Of a stretch of DNA of 64,000 nucleotides, positions 23,401 through 30,628 are shown one piece after another. Position numbers and translations under genes: made by a program. Origin of the DNA: Palsa-744 sp963734815 (GTDB lineage Bacteria > Actinomycetota > Thermoleophilia > Solirubrobacterales > Solirubrobacteraceae); assembly GCA_963734815.1 (NCBI GenBank), contig CAVTIH010000003.1, forward strand, positions 310,001 through 374,000, written 5' to 3'. Within the stretch, counting starts at the first letter, position 1, and every line of letters starts with the position of its first letter. A model generated the notes under the pieces. It was given only the letters and a program-made list of their open reading frames with translations, was not told where the DNA came from and searched no databases.

Positions 23401-24007
23401 GCAGCGCGCCAAAGTCCTCAGGCAGATTGGCATGGCACAGCTGGTAGACCTGCTCCGCTCGCGCCAAGTCGCGCAGCCGATGCAAACCGAGGTCACGCAC
23501 GCTCACCCCGTCGGGCAGGCTGTCCGCCACCAACGCGTACGTCGAGCGCGACAGCAGCGTCTGACCGCCGTACCCGATCGCCCGCAACCGAGCACAGCGA
23601 TGAATCGACGCCCCCGTGTAGTTGCGCGCATCGCGCAGCACCGCCTCCCCCGTGTGCAACGCCACGCGCACGCGAACATCCATACCCTCGGGCCACGGCT
23701 CACTGCTCAACGCCCGCTGCAAATCGAGTGCGCACGCGACCGCATCCGACGCTCGCACGAACACCCCGACCGCGCTGTCGCCCTCACCCTGCTCCTCCGG
23801 ACGCACCCCCCCACGCGCCTGCACGGCCTCGGCGAGCAGATCGTGACAGCGCGCCATCACCCGCGCCATCACCTCGCCCCACTCCTCCCACAACAAGGTC
23901 GAGCGCTCGACATCGGTCAGCAAGAACGTCACCGTCCCAGTTGGGACGATCGCCACCGCATCCGGGTCAACGCCGCCCACGGGAATCATGATCGCCTCGT
24001 CCATCAT
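20486..24007 (-). CDS. Adenylate-cyclase-domain / NB-ARC / TPR / LuxR regulator
   Basis: A 1173-residue multidomain regulator. Residues about 20-190 form a class III nucleotide-cyclase homology domain (TVTFLLTDVERSTLLWE, ALHTGEAV), probably degenerate. Next comes an AfsR-type NTPase with Walker A GAGGCGKT and Walker B-like LLIGLDNCEHLL, then long TPR-like helical repeats (about 560-1010). A LuxR helix-turn-helix follows near 1050-1110 (LSPAELRVVQLVAEGLTNPQIGERLFISRRTVQAHLS split here by position). Its stop overlaps the monooxygenase start (ATGA). A repeated motif upstream of the gene and inside its 3' end suggests self-regulation and control of the downstream gene. Confidence 0.85.
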   Translation of the reverse strand: MMDEAIMIPVGGVDPDAVAIVPTGTVTFLLTDVERSTLLWEEWGEVMARVMARCHDLLAEAVQARGGVRPEEQGEGDSAVGVFVRASDAVACALDLQRALSSEPWPEGMDVRVRVALHTGEAVLRDARNYTGASIHRCARLRAIGYGGQTLLSRSTYALVADSLPDGVSVRDLGLHRLRDLARAEQVYQLCHANLPEDFGALRSLSAFLNNLPLQISTFVGREAEIAEVRELLSRSRLLTLTGAGGCGKTRLALQVAAEVLDDHPDGVWWVDLAPISDAALVASEVAATLSIRELPSQPVIDTLKAQLAERRLLIGLDNCEHLLQACAELAATLLEACPGVVILATSRESVGVEGEQSWRVPSLQVPEAELARGALAGAEAVQLFCDRARHARPNFRLVDANAQAVATICRRLDGIPLAIELAAARVRLLTPQEIADAMRERFVLLTGGSRTAMPRQRTLEASVDWSHDLLSAAEQALFRRISVFAGGWTLDAVESVCAGGGLEVVQILDLLASLVDKSLVQAEEQGTKTRYGLLETVRAYARQKLSDAAEAALVRNQHLDYHVRLAESAEPDLFGAGLERWLEPLTTELDNFRGALGWAVDAGRVDEALRLASALWLFFEARGHWREGRGHLESALAGEGASALPRAKALVAVGHIGTIATDWVAARRFAEEALAIGREVGDERTVGRALDLIGWALTSLEPSAAMPMLEESIAITRRLGDAWFLADALYGSGFLATLSGRLETAPPLLEDALAVSRAAGNLLGIRESLTWLGLNATMRCRFGEGEAMLKEALAQSRSLGDPFFAMLDLGFLGYGKIRVGEWAAARAQIEEAIALGRQMAHDATPLMGWYMGLLEYATGELERAEAMMSEALPVARAYNYTPYAVSALLIAAAAQLARGEMAPAVAAVEEAVLVARESENPLAIGAALETQARLARAAGEVSRSEELLHEALRAFRDAGDPGAVADVLESLAVLVRELQSDEQGVRLLGAADAARAKLGCVRFPVHQPDYDAQLGGLRKALGEEAFVAAWSAGASLSLDDAVAYAERGRGERKRPLRGWDSLSPAELRVVQLVAEGLTNPQIGERLFISRRTVQAHLSHVFAKLGIASRAELRRKPRDESHSSSTDRRRRRRLRHCCWLEYATWPMYYEPLPVSLGSQRGHASHWTERSEDA
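20565..20588. promoter_or_regulatory. Second copy of the 24-bp regulator-associated motif
   Basis: Starts TACATCGGCCAG and ends TATTCG, matching the copy at 24037-24060 at 22 of 24 bases. It lies inside the 3' end of the large regulator gene, about 75 bases ahead of the monooxygenase start, where it could control an internal promoter. It could also be a chance consequence of duplication. Confidence 0.45.
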
Positions 24008-24036
24008 CGCAAGCCTGGCGCGCCGTCGGGCGGACT

Positions 24037-24060
24037 ACATCGGCCAGATGGCCTATTCGC
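24037..24060. promoter_or_regulatory. 24-bp motif upstream of the cyclase-LuxR regulator
   Basis: Lies 30-53 bases upstream of the regulator start on the minus strand. The core GGCCAGATGGCC is a near-perfect palindrome, followed by TATTCG. A 22/24 match recurs at 20565-20588. A likely operator for the LuxR domain or another regulator. Confidence 0.5.
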
Positions 24061-24110
24061 CATCAGAAACCGGCATGACCTCGCTTGCGGGCGAGTGAGT
24101 CGCCCGAGTG

Positions 24111-24141
24111 GCTCTCACCCTTCTCGGGTGATGTGCGCTCA
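24111..24141. promoter_or_regulatory. CACCC-N5-GGGTG operator-like element, copy 1
   Basis: GCTCTCACCC, five bases, GGGTGATG and a final GCTCA: an inverted repeat (TCACCC/GGGTGA) in the divergent region between the large regulator and the DUF1269 gene. The same 31-base arrangement occurs at 35157-35187 with 25 of 31 bases identical. Confidence 0.5.
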
Positions 24142-24240
24142 TTCTCGCCACTTCTAGCTTGCCGTGCCATGCTCGCAACCCGGCGCGATCACCTAGGGTT
24201 CAAGCTCGGCCTGAGACAAACCAACTGGAGGAGATGAACG

Positions 24241-24738
24241 ATGAGCGATAACCCAGTGTTCGTCTACGCGGCGTCCTACTCCGACCTGCGGGACGCCGAG
24301 GCAGATTACGAGACGCTGTTGGATCTGCACGCCGCGGATCTGGTCGGCACGTACGACGTCGCGCTCGTGTCGAAGGATGCCGAGGGCAAGGTCCACGTGA
24401 TGAAGCACGAGAAGCCGACCCAGCATGGCGCCTGGACGGGCCTGGCCGTCGGCGCCGTCGTGGGCATCCTGTTCCCGCCCTCGATTATCGGCGCGGCGGT
24501 CGTGGGCGGCGTCGGCGGCGGTGTGCTCGGGCACATGTTTCGCGGGATGTCCCGCCACGACGTCAAGGAGCTGGGAGAGCTGCTCGACGAGGGACAGGCA
24601 GCGCTGATCGTGGTCGGCAAGTCCCGCCTGCAGGAGCAGCTCGACAAGGCCCTCGCACGGGCGCAGAAGAGCACTGAGCGTCAAGTCGCCGCAGACGCGA
24701 AGGAGCTCGAGCAAGAGCTGAAGGCCGCACAGGCATAA
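24241..24738 (+). CDS. DUF1269 family membrane-associated protein
   Basis: A 165-residue protein. The N-terminal ferredoxin-like part (VFVYAASYSDLRDAEADYETL, DVALVSKDAEGKVHVM) is followed by a Gly-rich hydrophobic hairpin (about residues 62-98, GLAVGAVVGILFPPSIIGAAVVGGVGGGVLG). The C-terminus is charged and helical. This is the DUF1269 architecture, common in actinobacteria and of unknown function. GGAGGAG upstream sets ATG 24241. It is divergent from the large regulator, with operator-like motifs between. Confidence 0.85.
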   Translation: MSDNPVFVYAASYSDLRDAEADYETLLDLHAADLVGTYDVALVSKDAEGKVHVMKHEKPTQHGAWTGLAVGAVVGILFPPSIIGAAVVGGVGGGVLGHMFRGMSRHDVKELGELLDEGQAALIVVGKSRLQEQLDKALARAQKSTERQVAADAKELEQELKAAQA

Positions 24739-24801
24739 GCGCCCCGCGAGGGTCCAGAGTTATCGCTCAGCAGCCTGAAGTCGCGTGCCGCGCCGTAGTC
24801 G

Positions 24802-25464
24802 CTACGCCGCGTAGTCGGGCCACGGCAACGGGAAGACGTGGCGGTACTCGCGTGCCTCATCGATGACGCGCGCGACGGACGGACGCACTGTCAGCTTTGT
24901 GAAGTAGCGCGTCAGGTTGGCGAGGCGCTCTTCGTCCCAGCGGTGCACGACGCGCGCGTAGAACAGCGAGGGCGCGGCGGCGCAGTCGGCCAGGGTGAAC
25001 GCCGCTCCCGCGGCCCAGCCGCCGCCAGTGAGGTGCTCGTCCAACAGGGCATACGCTTGGTCGAGCGCAGTCCGTGCCTGCGTGACTCCGTCCGGATCGC
25101 CGCGGCCCTCCGGCCGCAGGCTGTCGCCGACGATCTTCTGCATCGGCGTCATGACATGTCCGTCGATCACGCGGTCCCAGAGCCGCGCCTGCAGCGCCGC
25201 CGCCGGATCTGTGGGTATCAGCGCAGGCGCGTCGCCCAGCCGGTCGAGATACTCGACGATCAGGGTCGACTCGGGCAGCGTGATTCCCGCCCGGCCGTCG
25301 ACGAGCACGGGGATGCTGGCCATCGGCCACAACTCAGCGAGCCGTGCGCGGTCGGAGTCGTCACCGACGAGGTGCGCCTCGAAGGGCAGGTCGCGCTCGT
25401 ACAGCGCGATGAGCGCCTTCCAACAGTAGGAAGCGAACGGATGCTCGTGCAGGGTCAGCGTCAC
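24802..25464 (-). CDS. Glutathione S-transferase-fold protein
   Basis: A 220-residue GST with an N-terminal thioredoxin-like domain (LTLHEHPFASYCWKALIALYE, then ASIPVLVDGRAGITLPESTLIVEYLD with the conserved cis-Pro and ES glutathione-binding pair) and a C-terminal all-helical domain with FTLADCAAAPSLFYA. Actinobacteria usually lack glutathione, so the thiol partner is uncertain. Isolated gene; no operon partner is obvious. Confidence 0.85.
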   Translation of the reverse strand: MTLTLHEHPFASYCWKALIALYERDLPFEAHLVGDDSDRARLAELWPMASIPVLVDGRAGITLPESTLIVEYLDRLGDAPALIPTDPAAALQARLWDRVIDGHVMTPMQKIVGDSLRPEGRGDPDGVTQARTALDQAYALLDEHLTGGGWAAGAAFTLADCAAAPSLFYARVVHRWDEERLANLTRYFTKLTVRPSVARVIDEAREYRHVFPLPWPDYAA

Positions 25465-25472
25465 CGTGCCCC

Positions 25473-25811
25473 GTCTCCGTCGAGAACGAGGTCGACCACC
25501 CGGTCTATCTTACTGACGGCGATTTGAGTGTGTTCTCGTGGCACGCGGAGATCGGAGGCGGCGAAGGCATCGAAGGTGTCGACTTCATCCGCTCCGACAA
25601 GCACGGCAAGGTCTGTGAGATCAAGGTCATGATCCGGCCTCTGGTGAGCGTCGCGGTGTTCGCAAAGGCAGTCGGCCCACCGGTGGCCGCCAAGCGCGGG
25701 CGACTTCGTGGGCCGGTGGTCCGGGTGCTGACGCTCCCACTACCGGCTGTGTTCACAGTCATCGACAAGATCGCTTCGCTCCTTCTCAGAGTGCGCAACC
25801 AACCACGATGA
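25473..25811 (+). pseudogene. SnoaL/NTF2-like protein, C-terminal fragment
   Basis: The translated frame VENEVDHPVYLTDGDL, then EGVDFIRSDKHGKVCEIKVMIRPL, matches the last strands of SnoaL-like NTF2-fold proteins (the VMIRPL ending is diagnostic). The N-terminal half of the usual about 140-residue fold is missing: the frame runs without similarity into the opposite-strand GST start. It is probably a truncated gene; TTG 25524 could start a 95-residue product. Confidence 0.5.
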
Positions 25812-25861
25812 CGCGACTCGCCTCGCGCCTGACAGCGAAGACGGTCTCCTAGCAAGCGGGG

Positions 25862-26878
25862 TTACTGGCCGGCGATGTCGTGGAGGCTGCCGATTGCCAG
25901 AGAGCTGTCGTCTGATTCCGGCGCCGGTTGGGCGGGGAATGGCGGTGACGCTCCGGCCTGCGGCGGATCCTCGAGCACCTCGACGGTCGGCGCGAAGAAG
26001 AGATTTCCGGTCACCGCGGTGGAGAAGTCCAGGATCCGGTCGTGGGCCGCCTGCGCAGTGCCAAGGAACATGTTGGTGAGCATCCGCTCGAGGACGTCCG
26101 CGGAGGAGGCGTAGCCGATGAAGTAGGTGCCGAACTCGCGCGTGCCGACGGTGCCGAACGGCATGTTGAAGCGCATGATGTCCTGCTCGGTCCCGTCGGG
26201 GTCGACGATCGTGGTCAGCGCCACGTGGGAGTTGACCGGCTTGACGTCGTCGTCGAGCTCGATGTTGCTGAGCTTGGTCCGTCCGACCGCCCGCTCCTGC
26301 ATCTCCACCGGCAGTCCGTCCCAGCCGGCGAGGTCGTGCAGATACTTCTGCACCAGCACATAGCTGCCGCCGGTGAAGGCCGGCTCGGCGTCACCAACGA
26401 ACGCGGCGGCGGTCGCCGCCTCGCCCTCGGGATTCTCGGTTCCGTCAACGAACCCGAGCAGATCGCGCTCGTCAAAGGACCGGAAGCCGTGGACCTCGTC
26501 GATGACGGTCACCGTGTCGCCCAGCGCCTCGGTAAGGCGCTGGGCGAGCTCGAAGCAGAGATCCATCCGCTGCGCGCGGATGTGCAGCAGCAGGTCGCCG
26601 GGAGTGCTCGGCGCGACGTGCACCGGCCCGGCGAACGTAGGCAGCGGATGCAGCTGCGCGGGACGCGGGGCACCATACATCCGGTCCCACAGATCCGACC
26701 CAATCGCGACCACGCAGCTCAAACGGGCCTCAGGAACGCGGAAGCCCACTGCGCGGCGGATCCCGCCGACATCGGCAAGCACCTCGCGGACGGCGCCGTG
26801 CGCCCCTGGCGCGACAATGAGCACCAAGAAGATCGCCGCTGACGAGGGATGCTCGACGATCCGCTGGCCTTCGGTCAT
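25862..26878 (-). CDS. DyP-type heme peroxidase with encapsulin-type C-terminal tag
   Basis: A 338-residue dye-decolorizing peroxidase. The family signature GFVDGTENPEGE (GxxDG distal Asp) is at about residue 140-150, a His in NSHVALTT and a distal Arg in DIMRFNMPFGTVG follow. After a Pro-rich linker (about 300-322) the protein ends SSLAIGSLHDIAGQ. This closely matches the cargo-loading tail of encapsulated DyPs (SLxIGSL core). In most genomes such a dyp gene is next to an encapsulin shell gene, but none is present within this window. A cytosolic enzyme without signal peptide. Confidence 0.9.
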   Translation of the reverse strand: MTEGQRIVEHPSSAAIFLVLIVAPGAHGAVREVLADVGGIRRAVGFRVPEARLSCVVAIGSDLWDRMYGAPRPAQLHPLPTFAGPVHVAPSTPGDLLLHIRAQRMDLCFELAQRLTEALGDTVTVIDEVHGFRSFDERDLLGFVDGTENPEGEAATAAAFVGDAEPAFTGGSYVLVQKYLHDLAGWDGLPVEMQERAVGRTKLSNIELDDDVKPVNSHVALTTIVDPDGTEQDIMRFNMPFGTVGTREFGTYFIGYASSADVLERMLTNMFLGTAQAAHDRILDFSTAVTGNLFFAPTVEVLEDPPQAGASPPFPAQPAPESDDSSLAIGSLHDIAGQ

Positions 26879-26914
26879 GCCCGCATGATGCCCGCTCGAA
26901 CGGAAATCGGTCTT

Positions 26915-27379
26915 CTAGTGCAACCGGAACACCGGATGCTTGGGCGCGGCGCCTCGCAACTCCTCAGCCGAGGAATCTGGCGCAACGCCGTCGAAGAACA
27001 CACCGACCTCAAACTTCCAGCGCTTTAGGTAGGCGCGCAGGATGGGTGGCTTCTCGTCATCCGTAAGCTCGACAGCGGCGAAATGCTCGCTGTGCGAACC
27101 AACCAACAGCCGGCCCTCCCCGCTGGCTCGCAGGTTGCGAACCCATTGCGTATCCCCACGCGGTGCGACGAGGTAACGCTCACCCTCAAATGTGAGGAGA
27201 TTCACCGGAGTACGACGCGGCTTACCGGAGGTCCGCCCCGTCACCTCCAGCACACGCGAGCCAAACAGGCTGATGCCGAGGCGGGTCAGACCGGCCACGG
27301 CCGGATTGAACAGATGGCTGGTGAACCAGCCAGGGCGCTTACGCGCGAAGTGAGCTGTGGCCGAGCTGTCCGTCTGCAC
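26915..27379 (-). CDS. Deazaflavin (F420)-dependent nitroreductase family protein
   Basis: A 154-residue DDN-family protein: NPAVAGLTRLGISLFGSRVLEVTGRTSG, then PVNLLTFEGERYLVAPRGDTQWVRNLRASGEG, which form the split-barrel F420-binding fold. DDN-type enzymes use reduced F420 for nitro or quinone reduction, so an F420 pathway is implied. GTG 27379 was chosen because the preceding residues lack similarity. It is downstream of the SDR gene on the same strand. Confidence 0.8.
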   Translation of the reverse strand: MQTDSSATAHFARKRPGWFTSHLFNPAVAGLTRLGISLFGSRVLEVTGRTSGKPRRTPVNLLTFEGERYLVAPRGDTQWVRNLRASGEGRLLVGSHSEHFAAVELTDDEKPPILRAYLKRWKFEVGVFFDGVAPDSSAEELRGAAPKHPVFRLH

Positions 27380-27422
27380 ACGACAAAGGCTAGCCAACCG
27401 GGGACTCGGCTCCGCGGCTCGA

Positions 27423-28367
27423 TCAAGCGGCCGCGGGACGTGCGGGCTGGAAATAATGCCCTTGGTCGAGGTCTGCGGTGAGCCCGGGGTGGGTCGGCTG
27501 CCACCCCAGCAGCTCCCGTGTCCACGTACTGGAAGCCGGAGCGTCGAGCCCAAGGAACGCCCCCAGCCAAGTGAAGTGCTCCCCCGCGTCCTTCGCAGAG
27601 ACGGATACGACGGGGATGTCCAGATGCCGCCCGATGACCTCGGCGATCTCCCTGACCGGCACGCCCTCGTCGGCGACCGCGTGCAGCGTAGTCCCCGCCG
27701 GTGCCTCTTCCAGCGCGAGGCGAAAGAGGTGCGCGGAGTCGAGGCGGTGAACGGCGGGCCAGCGGTTGGTCCCGTCGCCGATGTACCCCGAGACGCCCTG
27801 CTCGCGGGCGATGCCGACGAGGGTCGCGATGAAGCCGTTATCTCCGTCGCCGTGATTCGTCGGAGGGAGTCGCACGATCGACGAGCGGACGCCGCGGGAG
27901 GCGAGGGACAGTGTGAGCTCGGCGGTTTCCCATCGGGCCCGCGGACCGTCGCCGAAAGCCGCAACGGCGGCGTGGGAGTCATGCCCCTCCTGCTCGGTCA
28001 CCACGCGCCCCGGTGCCAGCCCGAGCAGCCCCGAGGCGATCAGGAGCGGTCGGTCGGAGCCCGCGAGCACCTCGCCGAACGTCTCGACGGCGCGGCGATC
28101 CGCGTCGGCGGCGGCCTGGAATTCACCCGAGAACGCAAGCTCGTGCTTGAACGCGAGATGGATCACGCCATCCGACGCGGCAGCGGCGTCGCGCAGAGTG
28201 TCGAGATCATCGAGATCGCCGCGGTGCACCTCTACCCCGGCGGCGGTGAGGGCGTCGGCTGAGGCATCCGAGCGCGCGAGCCCGATGACCTGATGGCCCG
28301 TGCCGAGGAGCTCGGGAACGACGGCAGAGCCGATCCAGCCGGACGCACCGGTGACGAATACGCGCAT
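27423..28367 (-). CDS. NAD-dependent epimerase/dehydratase (atypical SDR)
   Basis: A 314-residue extended-type SDR. The N-terminal dinucleotide motif is VFVTGASGWIGSAVVPELLG, followed by GDLDDLDTLRDAAAASDGVIHLAF. The usual catalytic YxxxK is not evident, placing it among atypical SDRs that act as NADP-binding sensors or reductases. It is divergent from a TetR regulator with a palindrome between, so it is probably the repressed target of that regulator. Confidence 0.85.
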   Translation of the reverse strand: MRVFVTGASGWIGSAVVPELLGTGHQVIGLARSDASADALTAAGVEVHRGDLDDLDTLRDAAAASDGVIHLAFKHELAFSGEFQAAADADRRAVETFGEVLAGSDRPLLIASGLLGLAPGRVVTEQEGHDSHAAVAAFGDGPRARWETAELTLSLASRGVRSSIVRLPPTNHGDGDNGFIATLVGIAREQGVSGYIGDGTNRWPAVHRLDSAHLFRLALEEAPAGTTLHAVADEGVPVREIAEVIGRHLDIPVVSVSAKDAGEHFTWLGAFLGLDAPASSTWTRELLGWQPTHPGLTADLDQGHYFQPARPAAA

Positions 28368-28388
28368 GAGAAGACCTCCAAACGATCG

Positions 28389-28405
28389 ATGACAGTGACT
28401 GCCAT
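28389..28405. promoter_or_regulatory. Candidate TetR operator in the SDR/TetR divergent region
   Basis: ATGACAGT-G-ACTGCCAT is an inverted repeat with one mismatch per arm, 22 bases from the SDR start and 47 bases from the tetR start. It is the expected place for a TetR-family dimer to repress both genes. Confidence 0.6.
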
Positions 28406-28451
28406 CAAGATAGCACCCATGTCAGCCGCTGCCGTCGAATAGGATTGTGGC

Positions 28452-29024
28452 ATGGGTCGATGGGAGCCAAACGCGCGCGGCCGGCTCATGCAGGCGGCCT
28501 TCGCGCTCTATGGCGAGCGCGGGTTCGAGCAGACGACGGTGGCGGAGATCGCCGAGCGGGCGGGACTGACAGAGCGGACGTTCTTCCGGCACTTCGCCGA
28601 CAAGCGCGAGGTCCTGTTCGCGGGCGCGGACGCGCTGCAGGAGTTGCTGGTAAGCACGGTCGCCAAAGCGCCCGGGTCGCTGGCGCCGATCGACGCGGCA
28701 GCCGCGGGCCTCGAGGCCGCCGGCGCTCTCATCCAGGAGGGAGGGGAGCTCGCGCGCCAACGCCAGGCGATCATCGCTTCCAGCGCAGAGCTTCGAGAGC
28801 GTGAGCTGATCAAGCTCGCGTCACTCGCTGCCGCGCTCGCCGAGGCGTTGCGCCGGCGCGGCGTCGAGGACCCGGTCGCGAGTTTGACCGCCGAGGCAGG
28901 GATCGCCGTCTTCAAGGTCGCGTTTCAACGCTATGTCGGCGAGACCAACCGGCAGGAGTTGCCGCGACTCATCCGAGAGTCGCTTGACGAGCTGAGAGCC
29001 GTTACCGCGGGCTCGGGCAGATGA
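28452..29024 (+). CDS. TetR-family transcriptional regulator
   Basis: A 190-residue TetR protein with the helix-turn-helix near residues 10-55 (LMQAAFALYGERGFEQTTVAEIAERAGLTERTFFRHFADK split over positions 13-52). The C-terminal ligand-binding helices show no ligand clue. It probably represses itself and the divergent SDR gene through the palindrome at 28389-28405. Confidence 0.85.
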   Translation: MGRWEPNARGRLMQAAFALYGERGFEQTTVAEIAERAGLTERTFFRHFADKREVLFAGADALQELLVSTVAKAPGSLAPIDAAAAGLEAAGALIQEGGELARQRQAIIASSAELRERELIKLASLAAALAEALRRRGVEDPVASLTAEAGIAVFKVAFQRYVGETNRQELPRLIRESLDELRAVTAGSGR

Positions 29025-29097
29025 GATTTGACCTAGCCTTCCGGCGGTCTCCGTCACCCCCGAGTACGCTTCGGGCGTTCGCCACCGCCCGCATGTA

Positions 29098-29125
29098 TTA
29101 GGTAGCCCTAATTAGGGTGCCCTAA
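29098..29125. promoter_or_regulatory. Iron-box-like (DtxR/IdeR-type) palindromes
   Basis: Overlapping palindromes built on TTAGG/CCTAA: TTAGG...CCCTAATTAGGG...CCCTAA. The centre CCCTAATTAGGG is a perfect 12-base palindrome. The half-sites resemble the DtxR/IdeR iron box (TTAGGTTAG core). AT-rich and 65 bases upstream of the first gene of the iron ABC operon, it is most simply an iron-dependent repressor site. Confidence 0.6.
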
Positions 29126-29189
29126 ATTATGGTAGGGTTGCGCCCGCCCAAATCCGGGAGACCCGCGAGCGCGTTCCTTGGAGGACCAC

Positions 29190-29588
29190 ATGCCGCAAGA
29201 GAAAGCCGTTGCCGTAGAGCTGTCACAGGGGTGGTCTCGATTGACTGTGGTTGGGGTGGTTGTGCTGCTCCCACTGGCTGCGCTGCTCGGCGCCTGCGGA
29301 TCTTCTTCCTCGTCCTCGAGCGCCACGGTGGCGCGAACGTGCAAGCAGGTCGAAGCAGTGCTCAGCGACGGCCCCGACCCGGAAGCCGACCCGGTCGGCC
29401 ACGCGCAGGCCCAGATCCTCCCGCTGCGCCAGATCCGCACCTCCGAAGGAACGCTGCGCCGGGCGATCGCCACGCTGGCGTCGGCCTATGAGGCGTTCTC
29501 CTCAAGCAACGGCGCGAGCCAGGCCACGCACGCCGTGGCCTCGGCGAGCAAGGCGATCGACGTCATCTGCCCAGAGGCCGCATCGTGA
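29190..29588 (+). CDS. Small lipoprotein at head of iron-uptake operon
   Basis: A 132-residue lipoprotein: hydrophobic segment LTVVGVVVLLPLAALL then lipobox LGAC with a Ser-rich spacer, so it should be anchored on the outer face of the membrane. The mature part is helical with two Cys. I do not recognise the family. GGAGGA precedes ATG 29190. Its stop overlaps the start of the iron-binding protein, making it the first gene of the transporter operon. It may assist iron capture, which is inference. Confidence 0.7.
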   Translation: MPQEKAVAVELSQGWSRLTVVGVVVLLPLAALLGACGSSSSSSSATVARTCKQVEAVLSDGPDPEADPVGHAQAQILPLRQIRTSEGTLRRAIATLASAYEAFSSSNGASQATHAVASASKAIDVICPEAAS

Positions 29589-30628
29589 TGTGGACACCCT
29601 CCGTGAAGAGAACGCGTCGGGTGGCCTTCCTCGCCGCGGCGTCTGTCATCGCCGCCTGTTTGCTTGCTGGTTGCGGGACGTCGGGGTCGGGGCAGTCGAT
29701 CACTCTCTACAACGGCCAGCACGAGCAGACGACCGATTCGCTCGTCGCCGGCTTTGAAAAGACGACCGGGATCACGGTGAACGTGCGCAGCGACGACGAG
29801 GACACCCTGACGGACGAGATCGTCACCGAGGGATCCAACTCGCCGGCGGATGTCGTCTACACCGAGAACTCTCCCGCCCTGGAGTACTTGCAGGGCAAGG
29901 GCCTGCTCGCGCCGGTCGACCCATCCACCCTTGCGCACACTCCGAGCAGGTACAACTCGCCACAGGGCGACTGGCTCGGTGTCTCGGCGCGGGTCAGCGT
30001 GCTGATCTACAACCCGAGTTTGATCAGCGCAAGTCAGCTCCCGAGCAAGGTCATGCAGCTCGCCGAACCAAGGTACAAGGGCAAACTCGCCTTCGCGGCG
30101 GGCGAGACCGACTTCCAACCAATCGTCACCTCCGTCGCACGCACCTACGGACAGGCCGCCGCGCTCAAATGGCTCGAAGCGATTAAGGCGAATGCCGGTA
30201 GCAACATCTACCCCGACAACGAGACCATCGCCGACGAGGTCAACCGCGGCACGGTCGCATTCGGTGTGGTCAACCAGTACTACTGGTACCGCATGCGCGC
30301 CGAGCTCGGCGCGGAAAACGTGCACTCCAAGATCGCCTACTTCGCCCCCCGCGACCCCGGCTACGTGCTTGATGTCTCCAGCGCGGGGATCCTGAAGTCC
30401 TCAACACAAAAGGCGGCCGCTCAGAAGTTCCTGGCCTTCCTCGTGAGCAGGCAAGGCCAGGAGATCATCGCCCACTCGATCAGCTTCGAGTACCCGATCG
30501 CTGCCGGCGTCACGACGGCCGCACCCGAGACACCTTTCGACCAGTTGCAGCCCAACTCGATCACGATCCCGCGGCTCGGCGACGGGTCGACAGCGATCGC
30601 ACTGCTGCGCAGGGCCGAACTGCTGTGA
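29588..30628 (+). CDS. fbpA: Fe(III) ABC transporter substrate-binding lipoprotein
   Basis: A 346-residue FbpA/SfuA-type binding protein. Signal LAAASVIAACLLAGC ends in a lipobox. The N-lobe opens with ITLYNGQHEQTTDSLVAGFEKTTGI, typical of ferric-binding proteins. The YYWYR cluster (NQYYWYRMRAE) contains the paired Tyr that coordinate Fe3+ in FbpA, and the C-lobe has ISFEYPIAAGV. ATG 29588 overlaps the preceding stop. It delivers iron to the permease encoded next. Confidence 0.88.
   Translation: MWTPSVKRTRRVAFLAAASVIAACLLAGCGTSGSGQSITLYNGQHEQTTDSLVAGFEKTTGITVNVRSDDEDTLTDEIVTEGSNSPADVVYTENSPALEYLQGKGLLAPVDPSTLAHTPSRYNSPQGDWLGVSARVSVLIYNPSLISASQLPSKVMQLAEPRYKGKLAFAAGETDFQPIVTSVARTYGQAAALKWLEAIKANAGSNIYPDNETIADEVNRGTVAFGVVNQYYWYRMRAELGAENVHSKIAYFAPRDPGYVLDVSSAGILKSSTQKAAAQKFLAFLVSRQGQEIIAHSISFEYPIAAGVTTAAPETPFDQLQPNSITIPRLGDGSTAIALLRRAELL

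Noticed and set aside
20966..24157. A 1063-codon frame on the plus strand
   Set aside because: It is the antisense shadow of the large cyclase-LuxR regulator; composition is Arg/Gln/His-rich with no domain, while the minus frame has complete recognisable domains.
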